Part shown: positions 38,842-50,543 of the stretch, in pieces
Numbering within the stretch: the first letter of the stretch is position 1
Layout of the letters: each line of letters begins with the position of its first letter
NCBI GenBank assembly: GCA_036583965.1
Contig: JAZBQD010000015.1
Coordinates: 66,618,330 to 66,682,329 of the forward strand
DNA: 64,000 bases
Origin: Prunella strophiata
Lineage: Eukaryota; Chordata; Aves; Passeriformes; Prunellidae
Reading direction: 5' to 3'
Position numbers and translations under genes: made by a program
Notes under the pieces: model-generated
Seen by the model: only the letters and a program-made list of their open reading frames with translations
The model's database searches: none
What the model was told of the DNA's origin: nothing

Positions 38842-39473
38842 TGTGAAAAACGCCAATCACTGGGTTTTTTTTAAATTTTAAAAGTTTAATAGAAATAAGA
38901 TGGTTATAAAAATAGTAATATAATTAGAATAAATAAAATTTGAACAGTTTAGATAGGACAATACGAGACAATAAAAACAAAGAGTTACGAACCGGTCCGG
39001 GTGCCCTCCTGGGCTAATCAAGCCCTGAAAGCACACCCATTTAACAAAGGATTAACCCTTAAAAGCAATAACCTGTTGCATACTCATATACCCCATGCAT
39101 GATGCATAAATTCCACTAAAAAAAAAAAGGTTTTCATCTGGTTTTTGTCATCTTCTCACTCCCAGTCTCTCGGCGTCTCACAGTCTCACAAATGCAGGGA
39201 GAATTTGGTTCCTTCTGATAAGAGTCATAAATTCTCTCTTCCTTGGAAGATCTGGGTGCCCTGTGGCTGCTAGCCCTGTGCGAATACCCCATTCCTCCTG
39301 TAAAAAAAAAAATCTTACATCCATAGTCTCTACTTTAATTACAAAAACCACAATTTAACTATAACACTACATTTACTACATTATTAAAACATCAATATAG
39401 CACTACAAAATTGATACAACATGATACATATAATATTTGCGAAAAGCCAATCATGTAATATGCATTTTTCACA
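38842..39473 (-). mobile_element. Solo ERV LTR with intact 5-bp target duplication (minus)
   Basis: A 632-base element runs from TGTGAAAAACGCC to GCATTTTTCACA, so both ends carry the inverted terminal motif TGTGAAAAA/TTTTTCACA. It is bounded by the perfect direct repeat AGGTC. Minus-strand orientation is inferred from ATTAAA (38885-38890 on the plus strand as TTTAAT) near the left end and a TATA-like 'ggggtatatgagtatg' near 39092. I recognise the 'gaaaaacgccaatcac' end from LTRs common in songbird genomes, but do not assign a family name. No gag, pol or env lies between two LTRs, so recombination has left a solo LTR. A moderate number of CpGs and intact ends suggest it is younger than the other LTRs here. 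Confidence 0.9.
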
Positions 39474-39478
39474 AGGTC
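39474..39478. repeat. Target-site duplication AGGTC, right copy
   Basis: Exact copy of the five bases at 38837-38841, abutting the other end of the solo LTR. Deleting one copy plus the LTR restores the pre-insertion sequence. Confidence 0.92.
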
Positions 39479-41894
39479 CCAACAATGAGGTGGAGCCTTT
39501 GGAGTTAATCTAGATAACACAGAACTCAGGGCTAAGGTTTTCGGTGGACTTTAGCAGATTTTGAGTCTGGCTTTAAGGCAGTTACAGGTGGCTGTGCCTG
39601 CTCTCTTAGACCTCTTTCTAAGGAATACATGATTTCTCTCCTTTTGTTAGTTTCAATGACCAGCATTTCTGTAGGAAAGGGAGGTCTCATTTCTCCCTTT
39701 CTGCAAATAGATGTGTGTGTTGCCAATTTTTACATATAGCTTGTAATTTTAGTTCATTTTATTGCTTCATAGAATTTTATTTGTGTTTATTTACATTTGC
39801 ATGTAGTCCTAGATCAGGCTGCTAATAGATAGATAATTAGTTCATTATCTCTTTTTAAAGGAGGCAGTCTGCTCCAAATGATTGCTTGCAAGACTAGAAA
39901 TTCAATCTGCAAAGTAATTAAGTGCTGAAGTTCTGGGGGCTTTTTTTCACTGTTTCATGTTTTCTCAGATATAGCTGATTCATAGCCTCTGAATTTTAAA
40001 AAATGGTAGAAAAGGATATTACAGTCTGCTGCCTATTTTTATGATGTCTGAAGTACACTCTAAGAGGAGGTTTATTTGTGTTTTTAAAAAGTAATGGGAA
40101 GAATTAACTGATAAAAATTTCATGTTAAGTTAATGACTCAAAAACCATTCAGTTGTCAGATTTCCTCCACTGATAAAAATGGGGTAAAGATTTGTAAGAC
40201 AGAATTTACAGGGACTACAAAAAATTATGTACTGCATTTGAAATATTATATGGTCACATTATTAGCCTTTTTTATAAAATGTGTACATTTAAAAAAAAAT
40301 TAAAACATGGTAAATCTGTTGTTTATTTCCAGTATAAATTTATATTTATATGATTCCTTCTGAGACTTTATTAATATCAGTAATTCTAAGATTATTCCCT
40401 TGTTATGTGCACATATTTATTTTTATCTTTGTAATTTTATTTGGCTTTATTACATATTTAGCATAGAAGGAAATATTATCTCACCATTCCTAGCAATGTT
40501 CTTGACCATTGTAGTCTTGTTTGCAGTTTGAATAAGGAAGAGATAAAATAGTACTTGATGATAACAACTCTGGATTGGTTAAAGGGGCAATGCTGAAATG
40601 CAGCTTGATATACTAAAATGTTTCCAGACACATGCAATCACTGTGATTGTTGCTGCAATAAGATTAAAGGAAGTCACAGGATTTCAGAGTGGGTTTGTTT
40701 AGGTTGTTTTTACCTCTAGGAGAGCAATCTAAATGCAAATTTTATACCTGAATAAAATCCAAGAAGTCAGTATGAATGAGGCTTGAGGGGAAATAAAGTC
40801 AGTGGCGATGACACTTGGCAAGTTGGTCTGTCATGCACTTTGAATGTGAAAGCATATTATTTTTTTCTCAATTCATCATACACTTGTAAAGTAATAAAAA
40901 TGAAATCAGCTTTAATGTGTTGATCATCTAAAATTATACAGATGCATGCTGGGTGAACTATACTGAACTAAAATCCTAAAGAGTTCTACTGTGATGCTGC
41001 TATATTAGAGTTCTGAGTCTATGAATGAAGTTTTCTGTTGACTTCATTCAATATTAAGTTTGTAAAATGCAGTTTAAATTGCAAGGTCATAATAACTGAA
41101 GCTTAAAAACAAGGGAGGGGAATTCTTTGAGTTCTAGGAATGTGGAGAAGATTGGAGTCTATTATTCTGATGCTTTTTAAGTCTGCTAGTATTATATTGA
41201 AAAACATAACCTAGAAATTGTTGACATTCCCTCTTTCTTCCTGCTCTTCCTAGTCTGATACAAAACTCTAATTGAATAATGTACCCTTAGCTTTGGATCA
41301 CTCCAACAGAAATAACTCAGTATTTTCTGAAAGATATGGTTCCATGCCTGTTAATGTATTTGCCACATTTCAGACATTACAAGCACTTCTGTAGTTCTGA
41401 AAACAGTGTTTTCTTATGACCCCTATTACTGAAGCTCTCAGCCCAGTGTAGTTTTGAGCAAAGACCTGTTTTGTCACCTTCTGCATTCTCTGCATCAATT
41501 AGCTTGGGAACATGTAGGAGGTATTAGGAATCACCATGTATGAAGGTCACAAATATAATAATGTTGAACTCTTAGGAGCAGACTATTTGTAATTTAAGCG
41601 AATTTAAGATAAAATGCCAGTTTAAAATAGTTGTTTACAACACTTGATACACCATGTCACATCTGCTATGAAATATGAAGAGGAAAGGAGATAATGTCAC
41701 CCTGTTTTATTGGGGTCAAACTTAAATGTGGGCTTCTCTTCACTCTGTGTTCAATTGTATTGCTGCAGGCATCAGGGAGTCAGGACATTTCAGCACTGTT
41801 TCCTTAAATCACAAAGTATGTAAGAGCAAGTACCAGGTGCAGAGTGTAGTGTTTGCGGCTACTCTTCCTTGGAGTTTCCAAGGGTTCTGCTTAC

Positions 41895-42061
41895 ATCTGT
41901 TTTGTCTTCAGTAGAACTCTTTTCCCTTAGAGCTTCACAGGAAGTAATCTTGCTGATTCTAACCTTATCTTTTGTGCTGCCCTTACTTTTTAGAGACAGC
42001 AATGCTGTTTTAACAGATCTGTTGTAATCCCTGGTTGAAGACTGGCTGACTGGTGCCTTCA
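41895..42061 (-). other. Candidate internal exon on minus strand, unproven
   Basis: On the minus strand, 'tttactttgcctcaag' could serve as a weak splice acceptor and 'cagatgtaagc' (GT at 41893-41894) is a good donor match. The 167 bases between stay open in one frame and encode a hydrophilic Lys/Ser/Thr-rich segment of about 55 residues, including SVKTALLSLKSKGSTKDK. I do not recognise the protein. Nothing else nearby supports a gene, and an open frame this short is common by chance. Confidence 0.15.
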
Positions 42062-42882
42062 CTTGAGGCAAAGTAAAATTTTATAACAAAACAATGCGTG
42101 GATATATTCAGCATATTTATTTAGTGTCTCAATCTGCTGAATCTGTTATTTCATATTGACCTGTGGAGAGTGAAATATTTCATGCAATCACATAAATCGC
42201 ACTGTAATCAATGAGGTTTTTTGCTTCAGATCTGGTATGATTGTGAATAACCACTGTGAAATGCAGCAGTTTTGGGACTTTTGCTGACCACCTTTTACAG
42301 AACCTCTGGGAGACTGACTGATATGGGGCATATTTGTCAATATCTAGTGGTTAGGATAAGGATTGACAAAACAAGCTCTTCCATTTTCTTAATGCTCTAT
42401 AAGTGACTAGAAATAATGAAGGAATAAGGGTTTGCCTCTCCCACTTCCTAGTAATATCTGTGCCCTTTTGCTCTTAGATATCCACAATTGTAAAATTAAA
42501 AAAAATATATATTTTTTTAAAATTTCTTTTGCTGTATGTTTTGTGAATAAAATATGGCACTTTGTCAGAAACAGTTTTAAACAAATGGATATAGAAAAAA
42601 ACCAACGTTTTTTACTTCTTCCTTTCCCACAAATGAAGAAAAACTATCTAAGCAAACAAACAAAAAAAAAAAAAGTGCAGAAATATTCCAGTCCCAGCAC
42701 TAAACATTGAAAAGTGTTTTTTTTTTTTTTTCTTCTATCTACGTATGAAGCTCCTTTCCTGTCTATAAGTAAATGAATAATTCCTGAGGATATATCAAAA
42801 AGACTGAGGGAATGGAAGAGGCATCACAGATTGAGATTATTTTTAAGGACATTTGACACTTCTAAATTAATTAGTTTTTTGT

Positions 42883-42927
42883 AAAGAGATAATGTATAAA
42901 TGAGCAAAGAGATAATGTGTTAATGAG
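42883..42927. repeat. Two-copy 23-bp imperfect tandem repeat
   Basis: AAAGAGATAATGTATAAATGAG at 42883-42904 is repeated with two changes at 42906-42927, with one C between the copies. Confidence 0.85.
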
Positions 42928-45308
42928 TCTTTTTGTGTCCTCCTAAAGTAAGACTGGCTGAATTTATGTTTTAGGGGTTTTCAAAACTGATCTTGAGTTC
43001 CTCCATTTTTATTTGTCTTGTCATGTATTGCTCTTCCAGAGCCTTGCCAACATGTTAATCTACACATTTGACATTGTGAGAAAGAGAGACTTGATATTAA
43101 TTAAATTATTGATGGATCTCATTAGAAAATGAAATATATTTTTAGACTCTGAACTGCAAAACCCACATAGAATAACACACAATAGAAAAACATAAAGTAT
43201 ATTATCATACTCATATTTGTGTTTCAGCAAATTTTATCATGTGATTAAAATGTCCTTATTTCAATCATATATTCTATATTTTTTTTAATTGTAAATTTGT
43301 ATTTACCAATTAATATTTTCTCATGAGGTTTAGAGGCACTTTAGTTGTTTTAAAAGTGTTCAAAAATGGTCATCTATCATAGGGAGTTAAACCTCTTGGT
43401 GTTGTATATACCAAAAGCACTGATGAAATCCAGTTGGTCTAACAGCAGTCCTCAAAGGAAAGTGGACTTAGCTGGCTTTGTCATTGTGACCTGTCAAAGT
43501 GTCCATTTCTGATGTGACATGCTATGATATTTTGGTTATTGTATATAAACTTTCAAATGTCAAAAGTTCTTCCTAGAGCTCTTTGCTTTCAGATCCAATG
43601 CTGTGAATATATTGCAAATATGGAAGGTCATTCTCTATTGCATCAACTTGTGCCTAGCTTTGCTTAAATTATTGGATGTTTTTTTGAAGGATTCTGAAGG
43701 ATTCTTCCAGACACAGAGCTAGGATTCAACCAATGATTACTCATCTCTGGTCCTCTAAGAATGGGCCTTTAATAATTTTATCTTCACTTCTTGATTGGTT
43801 TGTAGACCTTCCAAATAGTCTTCTCTTCCAGTTAATTAGCCGACAGTAAAGATGGTCCCAAGTCAAGAAGCATCCAAGTTTCTTGGTTAATGGCTTTGCT
43901 AGCAGAAAGCACCAGCATAGAAACAATTAAAATTAATTCTTCTTCCATTTTTATTCAGACAATCATGTAGAGAAATAATTTGACATTTAAATAAAAGGAA
44001 ATGGAATATGAACAATAAAATTCTTGCAGTTTACTTATATTAAAAAAAAAAAAAAAAACCAAAAATTATGCTCTGAACCAGTTTGTTGAAGAGCTTGTCT
44101 CATCCAGGATCAGGTTTTCGCTCCTGGCTTCAGTAGAAAATGAACTTCTGTGATAACTTTTCCTTGTTCTTTGTTTATAAGGACACCCTGACCAGACTCT
44201 TTCTTTCCTGTTGCTTTGAGCCTCAGTTCTTCCCACAGTGACTTCTGGTACCAAAAGGTCAGAATGTCTGGCTTGTTGCTTTGATGTAGTCTGACTTCTA
44301 ACTCTCGTGTGTGAGAAACCCATTGTTCTGGACAGAACAGGGAAATGTAAAGGCAATGTGTTTTTCACTACCTGGCTGCAAGCAGTATGGAATGTTGGTA
44401 ATTAGCTTTAAGGGACCTGTTCAGATTCAATTGTCTCTTGAAATGAATTAATTGAGTTTTAATGATTCTGAAGGGATTAAAAGTGCAAATATGGACTGAG
44501 AACCTATCTAAGATTTTTAAACCTTGACTGAATGTATATTGTCTGAGCTGCAAAATAACTGCCCAGGAGCAGAGCAGGAGGGTGGATGCAAAACTTGTCT
44601 TAATTTTTGAATAGAAGAAATGACTAAAGGAAAACCAATATGAATTAGGGATCAGACTGAGTAGAAATTATGAGAGTAAAAGTCATCAACTCTTGTAAAA
44701 TCTTCCAGTGGTAAACAGAATAAAGCTTTTAAGTGGAGGTGTCCTTAGTACATGCCCTATTTTTACCTTGTTTCTTTTTAAGGGATATAATTGAAATCTC
44801 CAGGTATGTGAAAATTACATGCTGTAGTTGATAATTTCCCTTCTCTCAGGAAACAGTGGTGGACTTCATGTGGCACTGCATCTGGGGCCATCACAGAACT
44901 TGGGTCCTGCAGGGCTGTGAAACTCCTGTCATCACTCTCACAGATTGGTGCTTCCTTTTTGCTTCTTGAAGATAGAAAATCGGGCATTCTGTTATTTCAA
45001 AATTTTTATTTGTATGACGTGTTTGCTGGGAGTGGGCACACAGAATGTACCCCTTCATCCACACCATTTTGTAGTGCATATGGATTGCTAATGAATGCCA
45101 GTGTTGTCAGATATTTTTTAGTTTAGGAATGGTTGGCTCAGTTTCCAGTGTGTTTGCAGAGGCAGAAAGCCACAGTCAGTCAACAGCTGCAAGTTTACTA
45201 ACAAATATGCTCTTGGATTCGTGCCTAAGTGTACTTGCTGGGAAAAGTACAAATGTTACCTCTCAACAGAAATGACGTTTTCCTCAGAGTGTTGTAAAGG
45301 GACAGGTT

Positions 45309-45533
45309 TCACAGGATTACAGAACGGGTCAGGTTGGGAGGGACCATAGTGAGCCATCTGATCCAACCTCCCTGCTCAAGCAGGGTCATCCTAGAATTGC
45401 ATCCAGATGGTCCTCGAGTACCTCCAGTGAGGAAGACTCCACAACCTCTCTGGGCAATGTTCCAGTGCATGCACACCTGCACAGTAACAAAGTTTTTCAT
45501 CCTATTCAGGGGGAATTCCTGTGCATTAGTTTT
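45309..45533 (-). mobile_element. CR1 LINE 3' end (minus)
   Basis: On the plus strand the antisense CR1 3' end runs 'caggattacagaacgggtc', 'gctcaagcagggtcatcct', 'gaagactccacaacctctct' and 'gggcaatgttccagtgc', with the expected spacing. The copy is about 225 bases and 5'-truncated near 45533. Plus-strand ORFs over it are antisense shadows. Confidence 0.93.
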
Positions 45534-48500
45534 GAAAATTTGGGGGAAGAAAGGCTTTTATATAAGAAAGTGTAACGTATGTGCCTAGAAATTTTTGTGT
45601 CTCTTTTGTTGGTTTTGGCTGCATTCTTATACTCTGATATGAAAATAAGGGGAGCACTGATAGACTAAGATCCAGAGCCCTAAATGTATGTAAACCCTCA
45701 TACCATTTGAAGTCATTACAAATTCAAAGCTTAGATAGGATCCAAATGGTTAAAACCCTTTTTAGCTTATCCTTGTGATTTAACCATGGTTTTGTATAAA
45801 ACCATAAAACTTAATTTTGCATGATGTTGAGCAACAGCATTAAAAAAATGTGATGATAAAGGGCTATTTTGGTACTATGACATATATATCATGAATATTA
45901 AAATTTAAAACAAGTTTGTACTTGCCATGATTATATTACATTTTTAAGAAATACTAGTTTAGGAGAGACACATCTTCCCGTCCTGGAGGAAGTACAGTGA
46001 TTGCTGTCCTGATTAGCTATTTTTGAATCTTACCCTCTTTCTTGGAGATATCCCTTTTACTCCCATACTTACTTGAATAGTTGGAATGAGATTCCTATGT
46101 CTGAAGAGCTGAATGAAAATGCAGGGACACTCTTGGTAATTTTTGTAGTGCCTAGGCATGGAAAATAGCCATACTTAATTATATTTTTAGTCTAGATCAG
46201 AGTTAAGCAGACTGCTAGTCTTAAAGAGTGTTCTAAAACAGGCTTTTTCTTAATTTAAAAGTACCTATTTCTACTTATTCCAGATTTTTTTTTTTTATTA
46301 TTTCAGTCAGTAAATGCATTATATAAGAGTTTTTATAATTTTTTTTTCTTTTCCTGGAACAAATACATCTAAACTCAATACTGTGACGTTTCTTTGAATG
46401 TAAAATTGGAGATAATTTAAGGCACTTCCAATTGCCTGGCCTGTATTGTCTAAATCCTAAAAGCGGTGTCAGTGTAGGTAATTTTTAAATGCAATGTTTT
46501 CCATAGGCAGTAAGTATACAAGGTGTATTATTCATATTATGATTTTAGGACATGTAATTTTAGTCCTTAAAGTTAATGAAAAAGTGAACAGTTACTGCAG
46601 GTAATATATTGTATGTTTTTTTGTTAGTAGCAAAGACAAATAGCTTGTTGTAGCATATAGTACATCAATAACTTTTGCATTTAATTGCATTGCTTAGAGG
46701 CAAAATCACATCACTCTAAGTCAAGGGCAGGTGGATGGATATGTAGATGGATAGATGAAAAACTAGATTAATTCATTTGATGAGTGACACACTTGGAATA
46801 ATAAAAAGAAGGGAAGAAATGCACAGCAAAGGATGCAAACTGCATCGCTCACGTATTTCCCATGTTCATTAAACAAAATTGAGGGGAAAATTAGCTTTAA
46901 TCTGTGTACATGGTAGGAAAACAGTTTTAGTAGAAAGAATGGAAAATGTTTTTACAGCACTTTGTAAGGGAAAAAAATAATCACTATGACTTTTCATGCC
47001 TTGCTTCCTGTTATGTATTGGCAATATTGTTGGTATCTGGAAATGGAAAATTATAAACTGGGATTTCATATCATGTTTTGATAAATACTTTTAAAAAGAC
47101 ATGTTTTTTCAGCTTTTAAGGTGTCTCAGGCATGTTGGGGAGGAAAAAAAATTGGATTCACTTGGATCTAAGTAATTTCCCAAAGATCAGAACAATTAAG
47201 AGCAGTTGAAATATACATTAAATTAAAAAAGAAAAAAAAATTAAAAATTTCCAAGAGTTAGGAATTGACCTTTCTAGAGAGCTTGTACAGAGAGGAAAGT
47301 AAATAATCCCTGAGAAACAGGGGAAGCTTGTGTTCAATCTTATTCCTCATATTTGGATTGCTGACCCAGTGAAATATTGTCTTGATTTGTCAAAGGTCTT
47401 AAATTTCTACCAATTACCATGGCTATATGGAAGAAGTTCTAGTCTAGTTTTTGAAACAAAGGAGATAGAAAGTAGGGAGTAACTTGCAATAAAGTCAAAA
47501 GATAGCGGAAAGATCCCCACTGTAAAGACATTGTAGTGTTTGGTAAGAATGGTGATAGCAAGGAGAAAGTGGAAAAGGACAACAGAGGATGTAAGTTTTT
47601 TTCTTTTTCCTGAATTTCATGGTGGAAGAGAAAATTACTAGGTATGGAATTACATATTTTTGAGCAGAGTATCTCTGTATGACAGACATGATATATATTG
47701 TAATATATTGTATTATATAGTAATATTATAATATGTTATGTTGCAATATTATATAATATATATTTAAAATATATTTTTATCTATAAAAATTCACTAAGAC
47801 CCCAAAATTAAAGTGTAGTAAATGGAGAATATTCAGCATTTTTGACTGTTATGGAGGGAGTTAGAAGATAAATACTAGAGATAAACATTCTCTTTCTTAT
47901 CCTGTAGGTAAGAGAATAACTGAGGAGAATGGGAGAAATTTCCATTTGTACCAAACAGATTTGTTTGCATGGTGTAGTAGCCTGGTTATACTTGTGATCA
48001 GAAGCAGTCTGCCTGCAAAAAAATGAAATATTAATAAGCAGGGTGGAGTGTCCTTTTCAGTACAGCCTGCCACAAAATTAAAAATGTTGAATGGGATTTG
48101 AATGGTGGTTAAATGATCCCTACATTCAGAGGTGAGTATTGGGATAGTTTTAAATCACATTTGTTTTCTTTTTCTCTTTAATTAATGATACTTGTAGACA
48201 CTTGGTTTTATTCTGCTACAAATTTGGAATTGTGCTCATCCATTTTGGTAAAATTTCACATCAAGCCACAGCAAAGAAGGACACATTGTTTCTTTTTGCC
48301 AGACAATAATTTGGAAGAAACAAGAATTCTCAACTTTATTTGCTTGCAAATTGGAACATTGTACAGCCAGAGTAGTTTGAGGAAAGAACCATGAATTGCT
48401 AAGGGGAAAAAAATAAGAAAGTAAAATACGCTGTCAAAAGAAACTTAAAAAGAAAGAAATATTTAGCCATTTATAATATGAAACAAAAAGGTGATGAATC

Positions 48501-50154
48501 TTTTAAAGACTGACTGAAATGACACTATAAAGAAACAAAACCCTGAAAAACCTGGATGAAAAGAAGCTTAAACAAGAAAGAAGGAAGCTGGAAAATATAT
48601 ATAATTGTTCAAGAAGATGACTAGAAATTCTAAAGGCAATTTTAGCTTGGTTGAAGGGAAGAATGGAGAAAGATGGAAAAGATGAATTTAAGTTTCTTCA
48701 GAAGTGGTTTTCTGGTGCAACTGCAGGTGGTTGAGTGAATTCCATAACTGGTGTAATAATCAAATTTTCTGATAATTCTTGGATGAAACAAATTATGATA
48801 TTACATAAATATGTAGTTGAAGAACACTACTAGCACATCAGGAGTTCATAGCATATCAGTAGGGATGCTGAAAGAAAGAAGACCCTCTACAGTGAAATTG
48901 TTTAATCCTTGAATAATAGAAATATAGAACAAATGGATGTCTGGAATTTAAATTACTTGTTGCTGTAGTATAATTCTCAGATAACTCCAATGAAGATTAA
49001 GTTTTAGATGGTAAAATTTAAACCATACCTTAATAATAAACTATCTCTTGTTACCTTTCAAGATGTACCTGAGGAAGGCATCTTTCACTTGATTTTTGGG
49101 TTCATTGGTACAGCTGTCATAAGACCACTGTGGTTATTCGCTTAGTTCTCTTTGGTGATACATTCAGCTTTCTTAGAAACTTTTAGAAATTATTTTTTAA
49201 AATGAATTATTGCCAATACAAGTAAACTCTTGTATAATGAAATAAATATAAATAAAAATAAACTCTTTTTAATTTTCAGTTCTACAGTTTGCATTATTGC
49301 TAATCTATTTCTGTTCAAGTAATTATTTTTGATAACTTTTCTTTGTATAATATTTTCCTTTTCATGCACCATGTAAAGAGGTCCAAATCTGTTATGCCAA
49401 TTTTTGCAGCAGTATCCTGTACAACTTTTTCAGATAATTGAGTAAATACAAAACATGAAAAAATCTCACACTGTGAGCTTGAACATCATTTAGTGTGTGC
49501 TACACAGCCATCTAACCTGCATCCACATGTAGATATTAGAGTGGTGCTGTTTGCTATCCCTTACAAAGAAAGCAACATTCTGAAACTCTGTGAGCTGCAA
49601 AAAATAAGAAAGTTCAGGGAGAAAATTCGTGCACACTTAAACAATCAATAGTTGGCTGTAAAGATGAGTGGTTTTTTTTCTGCATCAGTAATAGTTCATA
49701 AGATTTCATTGTAAATCGCCCAGGAAACAAGCAGTAGTTGATTAGTCATGGTTTCTTCATGTCTCTGAGCAAGCAGATTCAGCTGGTGGTTCTGTGCAAG
49801 CACTACCAAATCTGCCCAGAAACACATTTATACAGAGAGGTACTGAACCCTTATCAGGCAACTTACCTGCAACCAATCCTCACATGCTTGTGATGAAAAA
49901 TGAAAGCCAGAATTTATCTTCTGGCTTTGTTTTGGAGCTTTTATTTACTTATATTTCTCTCATTGACACTAAATATGCCACTTTTTCATTCTAATCAGGT
50001 TTGTTACTTTCTACTGCTTTGATGAATGGAATGAGCACTACAACAAACTTCTGCTTTATTCTGATAGTCTCAAATGTCTTCTGCAGTAATTGCTGTTTCT
50101 GATCAGCTCTTCAATTCTTTCTACTATAGTCTTGATTCTCCTTCGAATCCTTTC
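45534..50154. other. Unique AT-rich sequence, no gene seen
   Basis: Very AT-rich, including the TA-rich block 47690-47783 and a short GGATRGAT-like patch near 46731-46757. No recognisable exon, RNA gene or transposon. Confidence 0.55.
47690..47783. repeat. AT-rich low-complexity block
   Basis: Almost pure A and T, with irregular ATATAATATT units. It could form alternative secondary structure. It is not a clean microsatellite. Confidence 0.8.
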
Positions 50155-50543
50155 TGTCCTGGTTCCATCCCAGATCAGTGGGGGAAGGCATGGCAAAGAT
50201 ATGATGTTCAATACCATCTAATGTCATTGCCAGGGCTGAGGAAAAGGGCCTCTCTCTTGCTTCCAAGAAGGAGAGTGTTCCTTTCCAGTTGGGAAAAAGG
50301 TTGGTGTGGTGGGGAAGAGCTGGTTGGTATTTTGTTGTGGGCTTTCAGTGTAAATAATTTCTTTGTCTTTCACCTTTTGTTATTAGTATTGTTGCTGTTT
50401 GTTTTCTTATCTCATTGCTGTTTCCAGCAAATTACTCTTATCTCAACCTGTGATCTTTGTCTTTTGTTCTTCCAGCTGGAGGGAGAAGGGGAGTGAGTTG
50501 CAGTGTGGAGTATTTTACTAGTAGGACTACTAAATTGGAGACA
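50155..50543 (+). mobile_element. ERVL-like solo LTR (plus), degraded
   Basis: It starts TGTCCTGGTTCCATCCC, close to the TGTCCTGGTTTC start of a common avian ERVL-type LTR. It then shows 'ttattagtattgttgctg', 'cattgctgtttccagcaaa', 'tcttatctcaacctgtgatc' and a GA-rich stretch, all in the order of that family's R-U5 part. The usual ATTAAA polyadenylation motif is changed to a GCAAAT-like form. The end near 50543 ('ggagaca') fits the family's 'accacgaca' terminus only loosely, and no target duplication was found. A 140-codon ORF over it is a shadow. Confidence 0.75.

Larger units (their letters stand above)
39479..45308. other. Unique AT-rich sequence, one exon-like interval
   Basis: Mostly plain AT-rich DNA. 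The first ~250 bases may belong to the same GC-richer patch interrupted by the solo LTR. There is a two-copy 23-bp repeat at 42883-42927, and A/T runs at 42719 and 44041. A minus-strand open interval with a splice-donor-like end (41895-42061) is listed separately. I recognise no transposon. Confidence 0.5.

Noticed and set aside
44066..44987. Minus-strand 100- and 69-codon frames with protein-like composition
   Set aside because: No recognisable domain, no consistent splice signals, and lengths within chance expectation.
50074..50496. 140-codon plus-strand ORF
   Set aside because: Most of it lies in an LTR (from 50155); its Leu/Phe-rich end comes from T-rich LTR sequence.
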